From NCBI RefSeq assembly GCF_002085925.2, contig NZ_CP053562.1, positions 1,468,001 to 1,532,000 on the forward strand: DNA of 64,000 nucleotides, given 5' to 3'. The first letter of the stretch is position 1; each line of letters opens with the position of its first letter. This document shows, piece after piece, positions 18,620-27,362 of this stretch. Below the pieces are notes generated by a model, which did no database searches, had not been told where the DNA came from, and was given only the letters and a program-made list of their open reading frames with translations. The position numbers and the translations under genes are program-made. The stretch comes from Thioclava electrotropha. Its GTDB lineage: Bacteria > Pseudomonadota > Alphaproteobacteria > Rhodobacterales > Rhodobacteraceae.

Positions 18620-19681
18620 ATGAAGGCGGGCTATCAGGGCACCTTCGTCATTTCATGGGCGCAGACGGAAATCGACGGCACACCGGTGCCGCCGCTTGAG
18701 GTCGTGACCGTGGGCGCATGTTGGCGGTGGACGGGGCAGGCGATCTGCGTGGACGGGCCCAATGATCGGCTCATCTTGCACAATGCGCGCGGCGAGGCGG
18801 AGCGGCGCACGAAAGCCGCCCGCGCGGTGCGTCGCCTGCTGGGCGAGGCCGTGGGACATCCGCGAACGCTCGAAGACCTCGCCGAGACCGAGACGCCCAA
18901 TCAAAGCTTTACCGTGACCGATGGCTATCACGCCTATGTCGTGACCCTGATCGAGCTGCCCGAAAGCGGCACGCGTATCCTGATGTTCGCCGGTCGGATG
19001 CCGCCAGTGGACAGCGATCTCTGGGTGGTCGACCGCGCGCTCGATCTGCGCCCGAAAGCGGCGCGGCAGGGGCCTGCGGGCGTCATCTGTTTTACCCCCG
19101 GCACGCTGATCGAGACCGACCAGGGCCGCCGCCCGGTCGAGGCGCTGCGCGAAGGCGACCGCGTTCTGACCCGCGATGACGGGGCACAGCCGATCTGCTG
19201 GATCGGACGACGCGACATCTCGGGCGCGCGGCTCCACGCGATGCCGCATCTGCGCCCGGTGCGGATTTCGGCCGGGGCTTTCGGCATCGCCCGGCCGGAT
19301 CGCGATCTGATCGTATCGCCGCAGCACCGGATGCTGGTGCGCGGGCGCGCGGCGCAGGCGCTGTTCGCCGAAGACGAGGTTCTGGTGCGCGCCTGCGATC
19401 TGGTGAATGGCCGCCAGATCCGCTTCGAGGGCGCGCTGCGCGGTCTGAGCTACATCCATCTTATGTTCGAACGCCATCAGGTGCTGACCGCGAACGGGCT
19501 GGAAACCGAAAGCTTCCACCCGGCCTCCACCCGGCTCGAGATGATCGCCCGCGACCAGCGCGCCGGGCTCGAGGCGCTGGTGCGCGAGGTCGAGGAAAAT
19601 CCGCTCAGCTACGGCGCCTTTGCCCGCCGCGCGCTCAAGCCCTCCGAGGCCGCGATCCTGCGCCACGATCTGGCCGCCTGA
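18620..19681 (+). CDS. Hint (hedgehog/intein) domain protein
   Basis: 353 residues. From about residue 157 it shows the Hint fold: VICFTPGTLIETDQGRRPVE (catalytic Cys at the block start), ALREGDRVLTRDDG, the middle block LIVSPQHRMLVRG and YIHLMFERHQVLTANGLETE, as in the Hint_2 family common in Rhodobacteraceae. Residues 1-150 form an unrecognised N-terminal domain with no signal peptide. Hint domains autocleave, but here about 45 residues follow the last Hint block, so the product of any cleavage would be small. The function of such orphan Hint proteins is not established; surface or secreted-protein processing is a guess. Confidence 0.85.
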   Translation: MKAGYQGTFVISWAQTEIDGTPVPPLEVVTVGACWRWTGQAICVDGPNDRLILHNARGEAERRTKAARAVRRLLGEAVGHPRTLEDLAETETPNQSFTVTDGYHAYVVTLIELPESGTRILMFAGRMPPVDSDLWVVDRALDLRPKAARQGPAGVICFTPGTLIETDQGRRPVEALREGDRVLTRDDGAQPICWIGRRDISGARLHAMPHLRPVRISAGAFGIARPDRDLIVSPQHRMLVRGRAAQALFAEDEVLVRACDLVNGRQIRFEGALRGLSYIHLMFERHQVLTANGLETESFHPASTRLEMIARDQRAGLEALVREVEENPLSYGAFARRALKPSEAAILRHDLAA

Positions 19682-19804
19682 ACGAGCAAATCCGCTGGAA
19701 ATCGCTGCAGGCTTGGGCTGTGCGTCAGATGCACGGCTTCGTGCGCATTTTGCGCCTTTTCTCTGCCCGAACGTCGCCTTAGCTTCGGGACAAAGGAGAT
19801 ATCA

Positions 19805-20578
19805 ATGACCAGACCCGTCGTCGGCATCATCGGCAATAGAGGACTCGTAGGTGACCGCTACCCCGTCCATGAAGGTGGGCAGCTCAACTCGGAAGCGGTG
19901 AGCAAGGTCTCCGATTGCATCCCGCTGCTGATCCCCGCCGATCCCGAATATGTGTCCGTTCAGGAGTTGATGGAGGTCTGCGACGGCTTCCTGCTGACCG
20001 GCGGGCGGCCGAACGTCCATCCGCATGAATATGGCGAAGAGCCGACCGAGAAGCACGGCACCTTCGACCGTGCCCGCGACGCGATCACCCTGCCGCTGGT
20101 GCGCGCCTGTGTCGAAAGCGGGCAGCCTTTCCTCGGCATTTGCCGCGGTTTTCAGGAGGTCAACGTCGCGATGGGCGGCACGCTGCATCCCGAAATCCGC
20201 GAGCTTCCGGGCCGGTTGAACCACCGGATGCCCCCCGAGGGGACGTTGGAAGAAGGGTTCTCCAACCGCCACATGGTCACGCTCACCCCAGGCGGCCGGT
20301 TCGCGCGTCTCTTCGGCGCGGATGAGGTCGAGACCAATACGCTGCACGGGCAGGGCGTCTGCACCGCCGGTACCCGGATTGTGATCGAAGGGCGCGCCCC
20401 CGATGGTACGCCCGAGGCGATCTATGTTAAGGACGCGCCGGGGTTTACCCTATCGGTGCAATGGCATCCCGAATGGCGTGCGGCGGAAGATCCGGTCTCG
20501 CGCCCTCTGTTCGAGGCATTCGGCGATGCGGTGCGTGCTTGGGCGCGCGGCGAACGGCCCGCCGCCTGCGTCGCCTGA
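19805..20578 (+). CDS. Class I glutamine amidotransferase, PuuD/peptidase C26-like
   Basis: 257 residues, start preceded by AAAGGAGATATCA. The catalytic triad can be read: Cys113 in FLGICRGFQEVN, His221 and Glu223 in VQWHPEW. GFLLTGGRPNVHPHEYGE and the overall length match gamma-glutamyl-GABA hydrolase-type enzymes, which hydrolyse gamma-glutamyl amides in polyamine breakdown. No other put-type genes are nearby, so the natural substrate is open. The downstream isomerase-like gene follows by 26 bases in the same direction. Confidence 0.9.
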   Translation: MTRPVVGIIGNRGLVGDRYPVHEGGQLNSEAVSKVSDCIPLLIPADPEYVSVQELMEVCDGFLLTGGRPNVHPHEYGEEPTEKHGTFDRARDAITLPLVRACVESGQPFLGICRGFQEVNVAMGGTLHPEIRELPGRLNHRMPPEGTLEEGFSNRHMVTLTPGGRFARLFGADEVETNTLHGQGVCTAGTRIVIEGRAPDGTPEAIYVKDAPGFTLSVQWHPEWRAAEDPVSRPLFEAFGDAVRAWARGERPAACVA

Positions 20579-20604
20579 GCCGCTAAGACAAAACGGAGAG
20601 ACAG

Positions 20605-21294
20605 ATGAAACGCTCGCGCGTGAACGAAATCATGGCCGCGGCCGAGGAAATGATCCAGGAATTCGGCTTCCGCCTGCCGCCCTTCGCATGGTGGAGCCCG
20701 GCTGAGTTCAAGGCGCGCCTGCCGCAGGCGCAGCGCATCGTGGAAGCCGCGATGGGCTGGGACATCACCGATTACGGGCAGGGCGATTTCGACAAGCTGG
20801 GCCTGTTTCTCTTCACCCTGCGCAACGGCGATCTGCGCGATCTTCAGGCGGGCCACGGCATGGCCTATGCCGAGAAGCTCCTGATCTCGCGCAAGGACCA
20901 GATCAGCCCGATGCATACCCATATCATCAAGGCCGAGGACATCATCAATCGCGGCGGCGCAGACCTCGCGATCGAGCTCTATGGCTCTGACGCGGATGGC
21001 AAATTCGACGAGACCGCAGGCGGGCAGGTGATGTGCGACGGCGTCCCGCGCAATTACGCGCCCGGCGAGGTGCTGATCCTGCGCCCCGGCGAGAGCGTGA
21101 CCCTGCGGCCCGGTGACTGGCATGCCTTCTGGGGCGAGGGCGGCGACGTGCTGATCGGCGAGGTCTCGACCGTCAACGACGACAATACCGACAATATCTT
21201 CCGCGAAGATATCGGGCGGTTCTCCGAGATCGAGGAAGACGAAGCGCCGCGCCACCTGCTGGTCAGCGACTACGACAAGTTCCTGTATTCATAA
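20605..21294 (+). CDS. D-lyxose isomerase-like cupin protein
   Basis: 229 residues, start after CGGAGAGACAG. It matches the D-lyxose ketol-isomerase family in length and in its cupin metal site: His104 and His106 in SPMHTHIIKAED, Glu111, and His173 in RPGDWHAFWGEGG. FAWWSPAEFKARL and GWDITDYGQGDF are family-typical N-terminal segments. It would interconvert D-lyxose with D-xylulose, or D-mannose with D-fructose. It sits in one transcription unit with the amidotransferase gene and overlaps the convergent AlkD-like gene by six bases. Confidence 0.87.
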   Translation: MKRSRVNEIMAAAEEMIQEFGFRLPPFAWWSPAEFKARLPQAQRIVEAAMGWDITDYGQGDFDKLGLFLFTLRNGDLRDLQAGHGMAYAEKLLISRKDQISPMHTHIIKAEDIINRGGADLAIELYGSDADGKFDETAGGQVMCDGVPRNYAPGEVLILRPGESVTLRPGDWHAFWGEGGDVLIGEVSTVNDDNTDNIFREDIGRFSEIEEDEAPRHLLVSDYDKFLYS

Positions 21295-22140
21295 GTATTT
21301 ACTGGCTTCCTTGCGGGCGAAAGGTTTCAGCCTTTCGCCATGCTCGGCCAGCCAGGCCTGGGCGCGGGCCGGGTCTTTCTTGCTCAGCTCGCGCAGCCAC
21401 CACGCGATCGCTTTCTGGATGAACCAGTCGCGATCCTCGACTAGTTGCGCGGCCCAGCCCAGAACCTCGTCGCGCACCGCCTCGTCCTCGGGCTTGGGAT
21501 TGCGCTGCTTGGTCCAGGGCAGGGTGAAGACGAAGGCCGCGCGCCGCGTCCACATGTGATCCGAGCGCACCCAATCCGCCACCTCGTCGAGCCGCGCGGG
21601 CTCGGCCTGAAGCCGTTTCGAGCCCGCCTTGGCCGCGTGATCGGCAATCGCCCAGGCGTCGAATTGCGGCACCCAGCTCGCGATCAAGTCCCATGCGGCA
21701 CCATCCGGGCGCAGCCGCGCCTGCGTCAGCAGCTTGGCGGCCGCGATCCGCGCCTCGTGAATATCGCTGTCCCAAAGCCCGCGGGCGAGTTCGACCCGCC
21801 CCGGAACATCAAGCTGGCCACGCCACAGCGCGACCATGTCCTCGATCGCCGGAACGGAAACGCCCAGATAGCGCCGCTCCGCCTTGTGATAGGCGGCCAT
21901 CTCGGCGGCTTTCTCGGCATCCGCCCAGCTTTCCAGCGCGAAAAGCGCGTCTTCCAGCGTGGGTGGCGGGCCGAGCGGCTCGCCCGTATCGTCTTCCTCG
22001 GCGAAGGCCTCATAGTCCGCATCCGAAGCCGCATAGGCCTCGGCCTCGGCGCGCAGCCGGGCGTCCTCCGCCGGGTCGAGCGGCGCGTAATCCGCCGCGC
22101 GCGGCCGCGCGACGCGTTTCTTGCCCCGCTTGCGGCTCAT
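21289..22140 (-). CDS. AlkD-like DNA alkylation repair (HEAT-repeat) protein
   Basis: 283 residues. From about residue 60 it has the helical repeats of the DNA alkylation repair/AlkD-like family: YLGVSVPAIEDMVALWRG, LWDSDIHEARIAAAKLLTQ, WDLIASWVPQFDAWAIADH and DWFIQKAIAWWLRELSKKD. AlkD proteins are DNA glycosylases that release alkylated purines. The first 60 residues are a basic stub (MSRKRGKKRVARPR) followed by a strongly acidic, low-complexity stretch, longer than in typical AlkD. Its ATG overlaps the glmS stop by 4 bases. The 3' end overlaps the plus-strand isomerase gene by 6 bases. Confidence 0.85.
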   Translation of the reverse strand: MSRKRGKKRVARPRAADYAPLDPAEDARLRAEAEAYAASDADYEAFAEEDDTGEPLGPPPTLEDALFALESWADAEKAAEMAAYHKAERRYLGVSVPAIEDMVALWRGQLDVPGRVELARGLWDSDIHEARIAAAKLLTQARLRPDGAAWDLIASWVPQFDAWAIADHAAKAGSKRLQAEPARLDEVADWVRSDHMWTRRAAFVFTLPWTKQRNPKPEDEAVRDEVLGWAAQLVEDRDWFIQKAIAWWLRELSKKDPARAQAWLAEHGERLKPFARKEASKYL

Positions 22141-23951
22141 TCGACCGTCACCGATTTGGCGAGGTTGCGCGGCTGGTCCACGTCGGTGCCTTTCGCGACC
22201 GCCGTGTGATAGGCGAGCAGCTGCGCCGGAACCGCGTAAAGGATCGGCGCGAAAGGTTCCGCAATATCAGGCATTTGCAGCGTGCCCCAGGTGCCATCCT
22301 GCGCCGCGCTGATGCCCTTGGCATCGGAGACCAGCAGCACCATCCCGTGGCGCGCCATCACCTCCTGCATGTTCGACACGGTCTTGTCGAAGAGCTTGTC
22401 ATAGGGCGCCATAACGATCACTGGCACGGTGCGATCGATCAGCGCGATCGGCCCGTGTTTCAGCTCGCCCGAGGCATAGCCTTCGGCATGGATATAGCTG
22501 ATTTCCTTGAGCTTCAGCGCCCCTTCCAGTGCCAGCGGATACATCGCGCCGCGTCCGAGGAAGAGAATGTCCTGCGCCTCGGCGAGTTGCTCGGCCAGAT
22601 GCGCGATCGGCTCGGAGATCGACAGGGCCTGATTGAGCAGGCCGGGCAGGGCGCGCAACGTATCGGCATGGGCGCTAAGCGTGGGCCCGTCGGTGACGTC
22701 CCGATCACGGCCCGCTTTCAGCGCCATCACGGCCAGAACCAGCAGCTGCGCGGTGAACGCCTTGGTCGAGGCCACGCCGACCTCGACGCCCGCGAAGATC
22801 GGCAGCATGATGTCGGCTTCGCGCGCGATGGAGGAGGTGGGCACGTTCACCACGGCCACGGTTTTCGCAACGCGCTCGGAGCAATAGCGCAGCGCGGCCA
22901 GCGTATCGGCGGTCTCCCCGGACTGGCTGACGAAGACGGCGAGGCTGCGGTCGGACAGGGGCGGCTCGCGGTAGCGGAATTCGGAGGCGACGTCGATCTC
23001 GACCGGGATGCGAGCGAAGGTCTCGAACCAGTATTTCGCCACTGCGCAGGCGTAATGTGCCGTGCCGCAGGCGATCAGGATTATCCGGTCGATGTTGGAA
23101 AAGTCCAACTCTTCCGGCAGATTCAGCCCGGTTTCGGGCAGATAATGTCGCAAAGCGTCAGCCAGCACGACGGGCTGCTCGGCGATTTCCTTCGCCATGA
23201 AATGCTTGTAGCCGCCCTTTTCGACCTGTGCCTGACCCAGATCGATGCGGCTCTCATCACGGTTCGCACGGCGACCCTCGGCGTCGAAAATCTCGGCACC
23301 AGCGCGGGTGACGAAGGCGTAATCGCCCTCTTCGAGATAGGTGATCCGGTCGGTCATCGGCGCGAGCGCAATCGCATCCGAGCCCACAAACATCTCACCA
23401 TCGCCATGCCCGATCGCGAGCGGCGATCCCTTGCGCGCCGCGATCAGCAGATCGTCCTCGCCGTCGAAGAGCCACAGCAGCGCGAACGCGCCTTCGAGCT
23501 TGCCAAGCGTCGCCACGGCGGCCTCGCGCGCATCCATGCCGCGATCCATGAACATCCGTGTCAGCAGCGCGACGGTTTCGGTATCCGTCTGCGTCTCCGG
23601 GGTGATCCCGGCTTCGGCCAGTTCGGCCCGCAGCTCGCGGAAGTTCTCGATGATGCCGTTATGCACGACCGCGACGGGCCCCGAGCGATGCGGATGCGCA
23701 TTGCCTTGGGTCGCTGCGCCATGGGTCGCCCAGCGGGTGTGGCCGATGCCCGACTTGCCCGGCAGGGGCTCGTGCACCAGCAGATCAGACAGATTCCACA
23801 GCTTGCCCACCGCCCGGCGACGGTCCAGCTTGCCTGCATTTACCGTCGCGATCCCGGCACTGTCATAGCCGCGATATTCCAATCGCTTGAGGCTCTCAAC
23901 GAGCCAAGGGGAAACCTCGTGCTTCCCCAAAACTCCAATAATTCCGCACAT
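22137..23951 (-). CDS. glmS: Glutamine--fructose-6-phosphate aminotransferase (isomerizing)
   Basis: 604 residues; first committed step to UDP-GlcNAc for peptidoglycan and LPS. The N-terminal glutaminase domain begins MCGIIGVLG with the nucleophile at Cys2 and has GHTRWATHGAATQGNAHPH. Two SIS sugar-isomerase domains follow (VFVSQSGETADTLAAL near 350, FLGRGAMYPLALEGALKLKE near 470), and the C-terminus ends NLAKSVTVE with the catalytic Lys. It starts 3 bases after glmU, forming a UDP-GlcNAc operon. I looked for but do not see a glmS ribozyme, and there is hardly room for one. Confidence 0.98.
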   Translation of the reverse strand: MCGIIGVLGKHEVSPWLVESLKRLEYRGYDSAGIATVNAGKLDRRRAVGKLWNLSDLLVHEPLPGKSGIGHTRWATHGAATQGNAHPHRSGPVAVVHNGIIENFRELRAELAEAGITPETQTDTETVALLTRMFMDRGMDAREAAVATLGKLEGAFALLWLFDGEDDLLIAARKGSPLAIGHGDGEMFVGSDAIALAPMTDRITYLEEGDYAFVTRAGAEIFDAEGRRANRDESRIDLGQAQVEKGGYKHFMAKEIAEQPVVLADALRHYLPETGLNLPEELDFSNIDRIILIACGTAHYACAVAKYWFETFARIPVEIDVASEFRYREPPLSDRSLAVFVSQSGETADTLAALRYCSERVAKTVAVVNVPTSSIAREADIMLPIFAGVEVGVASTKAFTAQLLVLAVMALKAGRDRDVTDGPTLSAHADTLRALPGLLNQALSISEPIAHLAEQLAEAQDILFLGRGAMYPLALEGALKLKEISYIHAEGYASGELKHGPIALIDRTVPVIVMAPYDKLFDKTVSNMQEVMARHGMVLLVSDAKGISAAQDGTWGTLQMPDIAEPFAPILYAVPAQLLAYHTAVAKGTDVDQPRNLAKSVTVE

Positions 23952-23954
23952 TTA

Positions 23955-25301
23955 TCAATCTTTCTTCATGCGACGCGCTTTCTCCGCGCGCAGTTTCGCA
24001 AATAGCTTCGTAGCGAGGCCCGGACGGTTCACCTGCTCGGAGCGCTCGATCGCGATCGCCTCAGCCGGGACGTCTTTCGAGATTACCGATCCCGAGCCCG
24101 TCAGCGCGCCGTCGCCCACCGTCACCGGGGCCACCAGCATCGTGTCGGAGCCGATGAAGGCATTCGCGCCAATCGTCGTGCGATGCTTCATCACCCCGTC
24201 GTAATTGCAGGTCACCGTGCCCGCGCCGATATTCGTATGCTCCCCGATATCGGCATCGCCCAGATAGGTCAGATGGCCGACTTTCACACCCTCCGCGAGG
24301 ATCGCGTTCTTCACCTCGACGAAATTGCCGATATGCACGTCCTCGGCGAGTTCCGCGCCGGGGCGCAGACGGGCGAAGGGGCCGACGGTGGCGCCGCGCG
24401 AGATATGGCAGCCCTCGAGGTGGCAGAAGGCCTCGATCACGGCGCCGGATTCGATCGTTACATCGGGGCCGAACACGACATTCGGGCCCAGCACGACATC
24501 GCGGCTGATATAGGTGTCGAGCGCGAACCAGACGCTGGTGGGCTCCACCATGGTCACGCCGTTTTCCATCGCCTCGGCGCGCATCCGCTCCTGGAAGAGG
24601 GCCTCGGCGCGGGCAAGCTCGGCGCGGGTGTTAATGCCCAGCGTTTCGGCCTCGTCACAGGTCACGACCTGCGCGGTCAGGCCCTTCTTGCGCGCGGCTT
24701 CGACGATGTCGGTAAGGTAATATTCGCCCGATGCGTTCTCGTTCGACAGCCCCGCGACGAGTTCGGTCAGAAGCACTGCGTCACAGGATATAACGCCGGA
24801 GTTACAAAGGGTTATGGCGCGTTCTTCATCTGTGGCATCCTTGAATTCCACGATCCGATCCAGCGTGTCGCCCTGCGCCACCAAGCGCCCGTAGCGCCCC
24901 GGATCGGCCGCCTCGAAGCCGAGCACGGTCACCGCCGCATCGGACGCGGCCAGCCGCTCCAGCGTCTCGGGCCGGATGAAGGGGGTGTCGCCGTAAAGCA
25001 CGATCACGCGGCCGTCGAATCCGTCGAGCGCGGGCAGGGCCTGCGCCACCGCATGGCCGGTGCCGAGCTGTTCTTCCTGCAGCACGATCTGCGCCTCGGG
25101 ATCGACCTTCGCGACGGCTTTCTTCACCTTGTCGGCACCGTGGCCCGCGACCACGATCACGGTCTCGGGTTCGAGCGCGCGTCCGGCGGCCAGCGCATGG
25201 GCCACCAGCGGCGCGCGGCCCACCTGATGCAGCACCTTCGGCAAGTCGGATTTCATGCGGGTGCCCTGTCCCGCCGCGAGGGTGATCAATGCAATCGCCA
25301 T
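23955..25301 (-). CDS. glmU: Bifunctional UDP-GlcNAc pyrophosphorylase / glucosamine-1-phosphate acetyltransferase
   Basis: 448 residues. N-terminal nucleotidyltransferase with LAAGQGTRMKSDLPKVLH, QLGTGHAVAQALPAL and VLYGDTPFI; C-terminal left-handed beta helix with repeated hexapeptides (GPNVVFGPDVTIESGAVI, GAGTVTCNYDG, KHRTTIGANAFIGSDTMLVA). It makes UDP-GlcNAc from GlcN-1-P. First gene of the minus-strand operon glmU-glmS-AlkD-like; the promoter must lie in the 107-base gap shared with the divergent phosphatase gene. Confidence 0.98.
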   Translation of the reverse strand: MAIALITLAAGQGTRMKSDLPKVLHQVGRAPLVAHALAAGRALEPETVIVVAGHGADKVKKAVAKVDPEAQIVLQEEQLGTGHAVAQALPALDGFDGRVIVLYGDTPFIRPETLERLAASDAAVTVLGFEAADPGRYGRLVAQGDTLDRIVEFKDATDEERAITLCNSGVISCDAVLLTELVAGLSNENASGEYYLTDIVEAARKKGLTAQVVTCDEAETLGINTRAELARAEALFQERMRAEAMENGVTMVEPTSVWFALDTYISRDVVLGPNVVFGPDVTIESGAVIEAFCHLEGCHISRGATVGPFARLRPGAELAEDVHIGNFVEVKNAILAEGVKVGHLTYLGDADIGEHTNIGAGTVTCNYDGVMKHRTTIGANAFIGSDTMLVAPVTVGDGALTGSGSVISKDVPAEAIAIERSEQVNRPGLATKLFAKLRAEKARRMKKD

Positions 25302-25408
25302 TAGAAACCTTTTCTTCTGCTCGGCCCCGTTTTAACCATTGGCTTGCTTGCCGCAAGTGGTGCGTCTTCACGCTTCCTTTCGCGGTGTTACGGAAGGAGC
25401 AAAAGGCA

Positions 25409-26080
25409 ATGCGCACAGTGGTTTTCGACCTCGACGGGACTTTGGCGGATACCTCCGCCGACCTGATCGCAGCGGCAAATTCCTGCTTTACGGCGCGCGG
25501 CCATGCGCCGCTTCTCGATCCGGCGGGGGACGCGCTGACCGCCTTCCATGGTGGCCGTGCGATGCTCAAGGCCGGCTATGGGCGGCTGGGGCTGCCGGAG
25601 GCGGAGATCGCCGAGCTGGTCGAGGCCGATTATCACCCGCTGCTTGCGCATTACGGCGAGAATATCGACCGCCATACGCAGCTTTATCCCGGCGCGGAGT
25701 CGGCGGTGAAAACGTTGCGCGATCAGGGTTTTGCGACGGCCGTCTGCACGAACAAGCCCGAAGGTCTCGCGCGTGATCTGATCGACCGGCTCGGGATCGC
25801 CGCGCTTTTTGACGCGCTGATCGGCGCCGATACGCTGCCGCTGCGCAAACCTTCGCCAGATCCCTATCTCGCGGCGGTCGAGCGGGCCGGGGGCAAGCTG
25901 GAAACCTCGCTGCTGGTGGGCGACACCAATACCGATCGTGAGACCGCCCGCGCAGTCGGCGTGCCTTGCGTTCTGGTGACCTTCGGACCGGAGGGGCGCG
26001 GCATCGAACGGCTCGCCCCAGAGGCGCTGCTCGATCATTTCGACGATCTGCCCGCGCTGGCCGCGCGGATGCTCGGGTGA
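25409..26080 (+). CDS. gph: HAD-family phosphatase, phosphoglycolate phosphatase-like
   Basis: 223 residues from the ATG at 25409, preceded by GGAAGGAGCAAAAGGCA; the open frame to 25289 runs into the divergent glmU start. HAD motifs: VVFDLDGTLADT (nucleophile Asp7, Asp9), ATAVCTNKPEGLA (motif II), KPSPDPYL (motif III Lys) and LLVGDTNTDRETARAVG (motif IV). The cap domain and length suit Gph, which clears 2-phosphoglycolate from DNA repair or photorespiratory metabolism; other small phosphate esters are possible. It stands divergently from glmU and just upstream of an MFS gene. Confidence 0.9.
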   Translation: MRTVVFDLDGTLADTSADLIAAANSCFTARGHAPLLDPAGDALTAFHGGRAMLKAGYGRLGLPEAEIAELVEADYHPLLAHYGENIDRHTQLYPGAESAVKTLRDQGFATAVCTNKPEGLARDLIDRLGIAALFDALIGADTLPLRKPSPDPYLAAVERAGGKLETSLLVGDTNTDRETARAVGVPCVLVTFGPEGRGIERLAPEALLDHFDDLPALAARMLG

Positions 26081-26138
26081 TCGCCTCGGCGGGGCTGTGC
26101 CGCCCCGAACCACCCCTACGACGCGGCTGCCGACGGCC

Positions 26139-27359
26139 ATGACCGCAGCCCCCATCGGTCCTTCGCGCTTTCACGCCACCGCCTTCGTTCTGATCGCGGT
26201 GTTTCTCGACATGGTGGGGTTCGGGTTGATCATCCCGGTGCTGCCGTCCCTGATCGCGGATGTGGGCCATGTCGATCTGGCGCAGGCGAGCCGGATCGGT
26301 GGCTGGATGTTCGCGGCCTTCAGCCTCGCGCAGTTCCTGTTCGCGCCGCTGATGGGCAACCTCTCGGACCGGTTCGGACGACGCCCGCTTTTGCTGCTCG
26401 CCATCGGCGGCTTGGGCGTCGATTACCTGTTTCACGCCTTCGCGCCGACGCTGCTCTGGCTCTTCGTGGGCCGGATCGTCGCGGGTATCTGCGGCGCATC
26501 CTACGTCATCGCGAATGCCTATCTCGCCGATATCACGCCACCGGCCGAGCGCGCCCGCGCCTTCGGCCTGATCGGCGCGGCTTTCGGTTTCGGCTTCATC
26601 GCGGGACCTGCGCTTGGCGGGTTTCTGGGCGAGCTTGGCCCGCGCGTGCCGTTCTTCGTCGCAGCCGCGCTGTCGGGGCTGAACCTGATCTACGGGCTGA
26701 TCGTGCTGCCCGAGAGTCTGCCGCAGGGCCTGCGCCGTCCGGTGAACTGGCGCGCCTGCAACCCGCTGGGCACGCTGAAAGTCTTCGCGCGGTATCCGGG
26801 CGTCCTGCCGATGGGCACCGCCCTTGGCGTCTATCTGTTCGCCTCCGCCGTCTATCCCGCGATCTGGCCCTATTGGGGGATGGCGAAATTCGGCTGGTCC
26901 GAGGGGACGGTGGGGCTGACGCTTGCAGGCTATGGCGTCGTCGCGGCAATCTTTCAGGGCGGGCTGGCCGGTCCGCTCGCGTCCCGTCTGGGCGAGGCAC
27001 GGGTGGTGGTGATCGGGCTGATCGTCGGGATCGGCATGACCATCGCACTGGGGCTGTCGACCTCGCTCGTGATGGTGCTGATCGTCCTCTTGATCACCGG
27101 GATCGAAGGGCTGGTGCATCCGATGATCGCCTCGCTGATGTCCAACGCGGTGCCCGAAGACGCTCAGGGCGCGCTGCAGGGTGGCATATCCGCGCTAATG
27201 AACCTCGCGATGCTGGCGGGCACCTTGTTCTTCACCCAAGTGTTCGGGATATTCCTCGCCGAGGACGCCCCGATCCGCACGCCGGACATGGCCTTTTACG
27301 TGGCCTCCGTGATCCTGCTGGCGGCATTGGCGCTGTTTATCCGCGCAAGAAAGGTCTGA
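26139..27359 (+). CDS. MFS transporter, TetA-like
   Basis: 406 residues from the ATG at 26139; a GTG at 26097 would add 14. Twelve hydrophobic segments. MFS motif [15 protein letters not shown], lies between TM2 and TM3, with [17 protein letters not shown] and [20 protein letters not shown] as in the tetracycline-exporter subfamily (DHA1). Resistance should not be inferred: many chromosomal TetA-like transporters have other substrates. The next gene, a DegT aminotransferase, starts 3 bases after the stop, so the two are co-transcribed, and the substrate may be linked to that enzyme. Confidence 0.88.
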   Translation: MTAAPIGPSRFHATAFVLIAVFLDMVGFGLIIPVLPSLIADVGHVDLAQASRIGGWMFAAFSLAQFLFAPLMGNLSDRFGRRPLLLLAIGGLGVDYLFHAFAPTLLWLFVGRIVAGICGASYVIANAYLADITPPAERARAFGLIGAAFGFGFIAGPALGGFLGELGPRVPFFVAAALSGLNLIYGLIVLPESLPQGLRRPVNWRACNPLGTLKVFARYPGVLPMGTALGVYLFASAVYPAIWPYWGMAKFGWSEGTVGLTLAGYGVVAAIFQGGLAGPLASRLGEARVVVIGLIVGIGMTIALGLSTSLVMVLIVLLITGIEGLVHPMIASLMSNAVPEDAQGALQGGISALMNLAMLAGTLFFTQVFGIFLAEDAPIRTPDMAFYVASVILLAALALFIRARKV

Positions 27360-27362
27360 GCG

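Noticed and set aside
22137..25301. Possible glmS ribozyme or riboswitch ahead of glmS
   Set aside because: glmS starts 3 bases after glmU, so there is no leader, and such ribozymes belong to Gram-positive bacteria.
26139..27359. Tetracycline resistance gene
   Set aside because: Only general TetA-like MFS features are visible, with no tetR neighbour or mobile DNA; resistance cannot be claimed.
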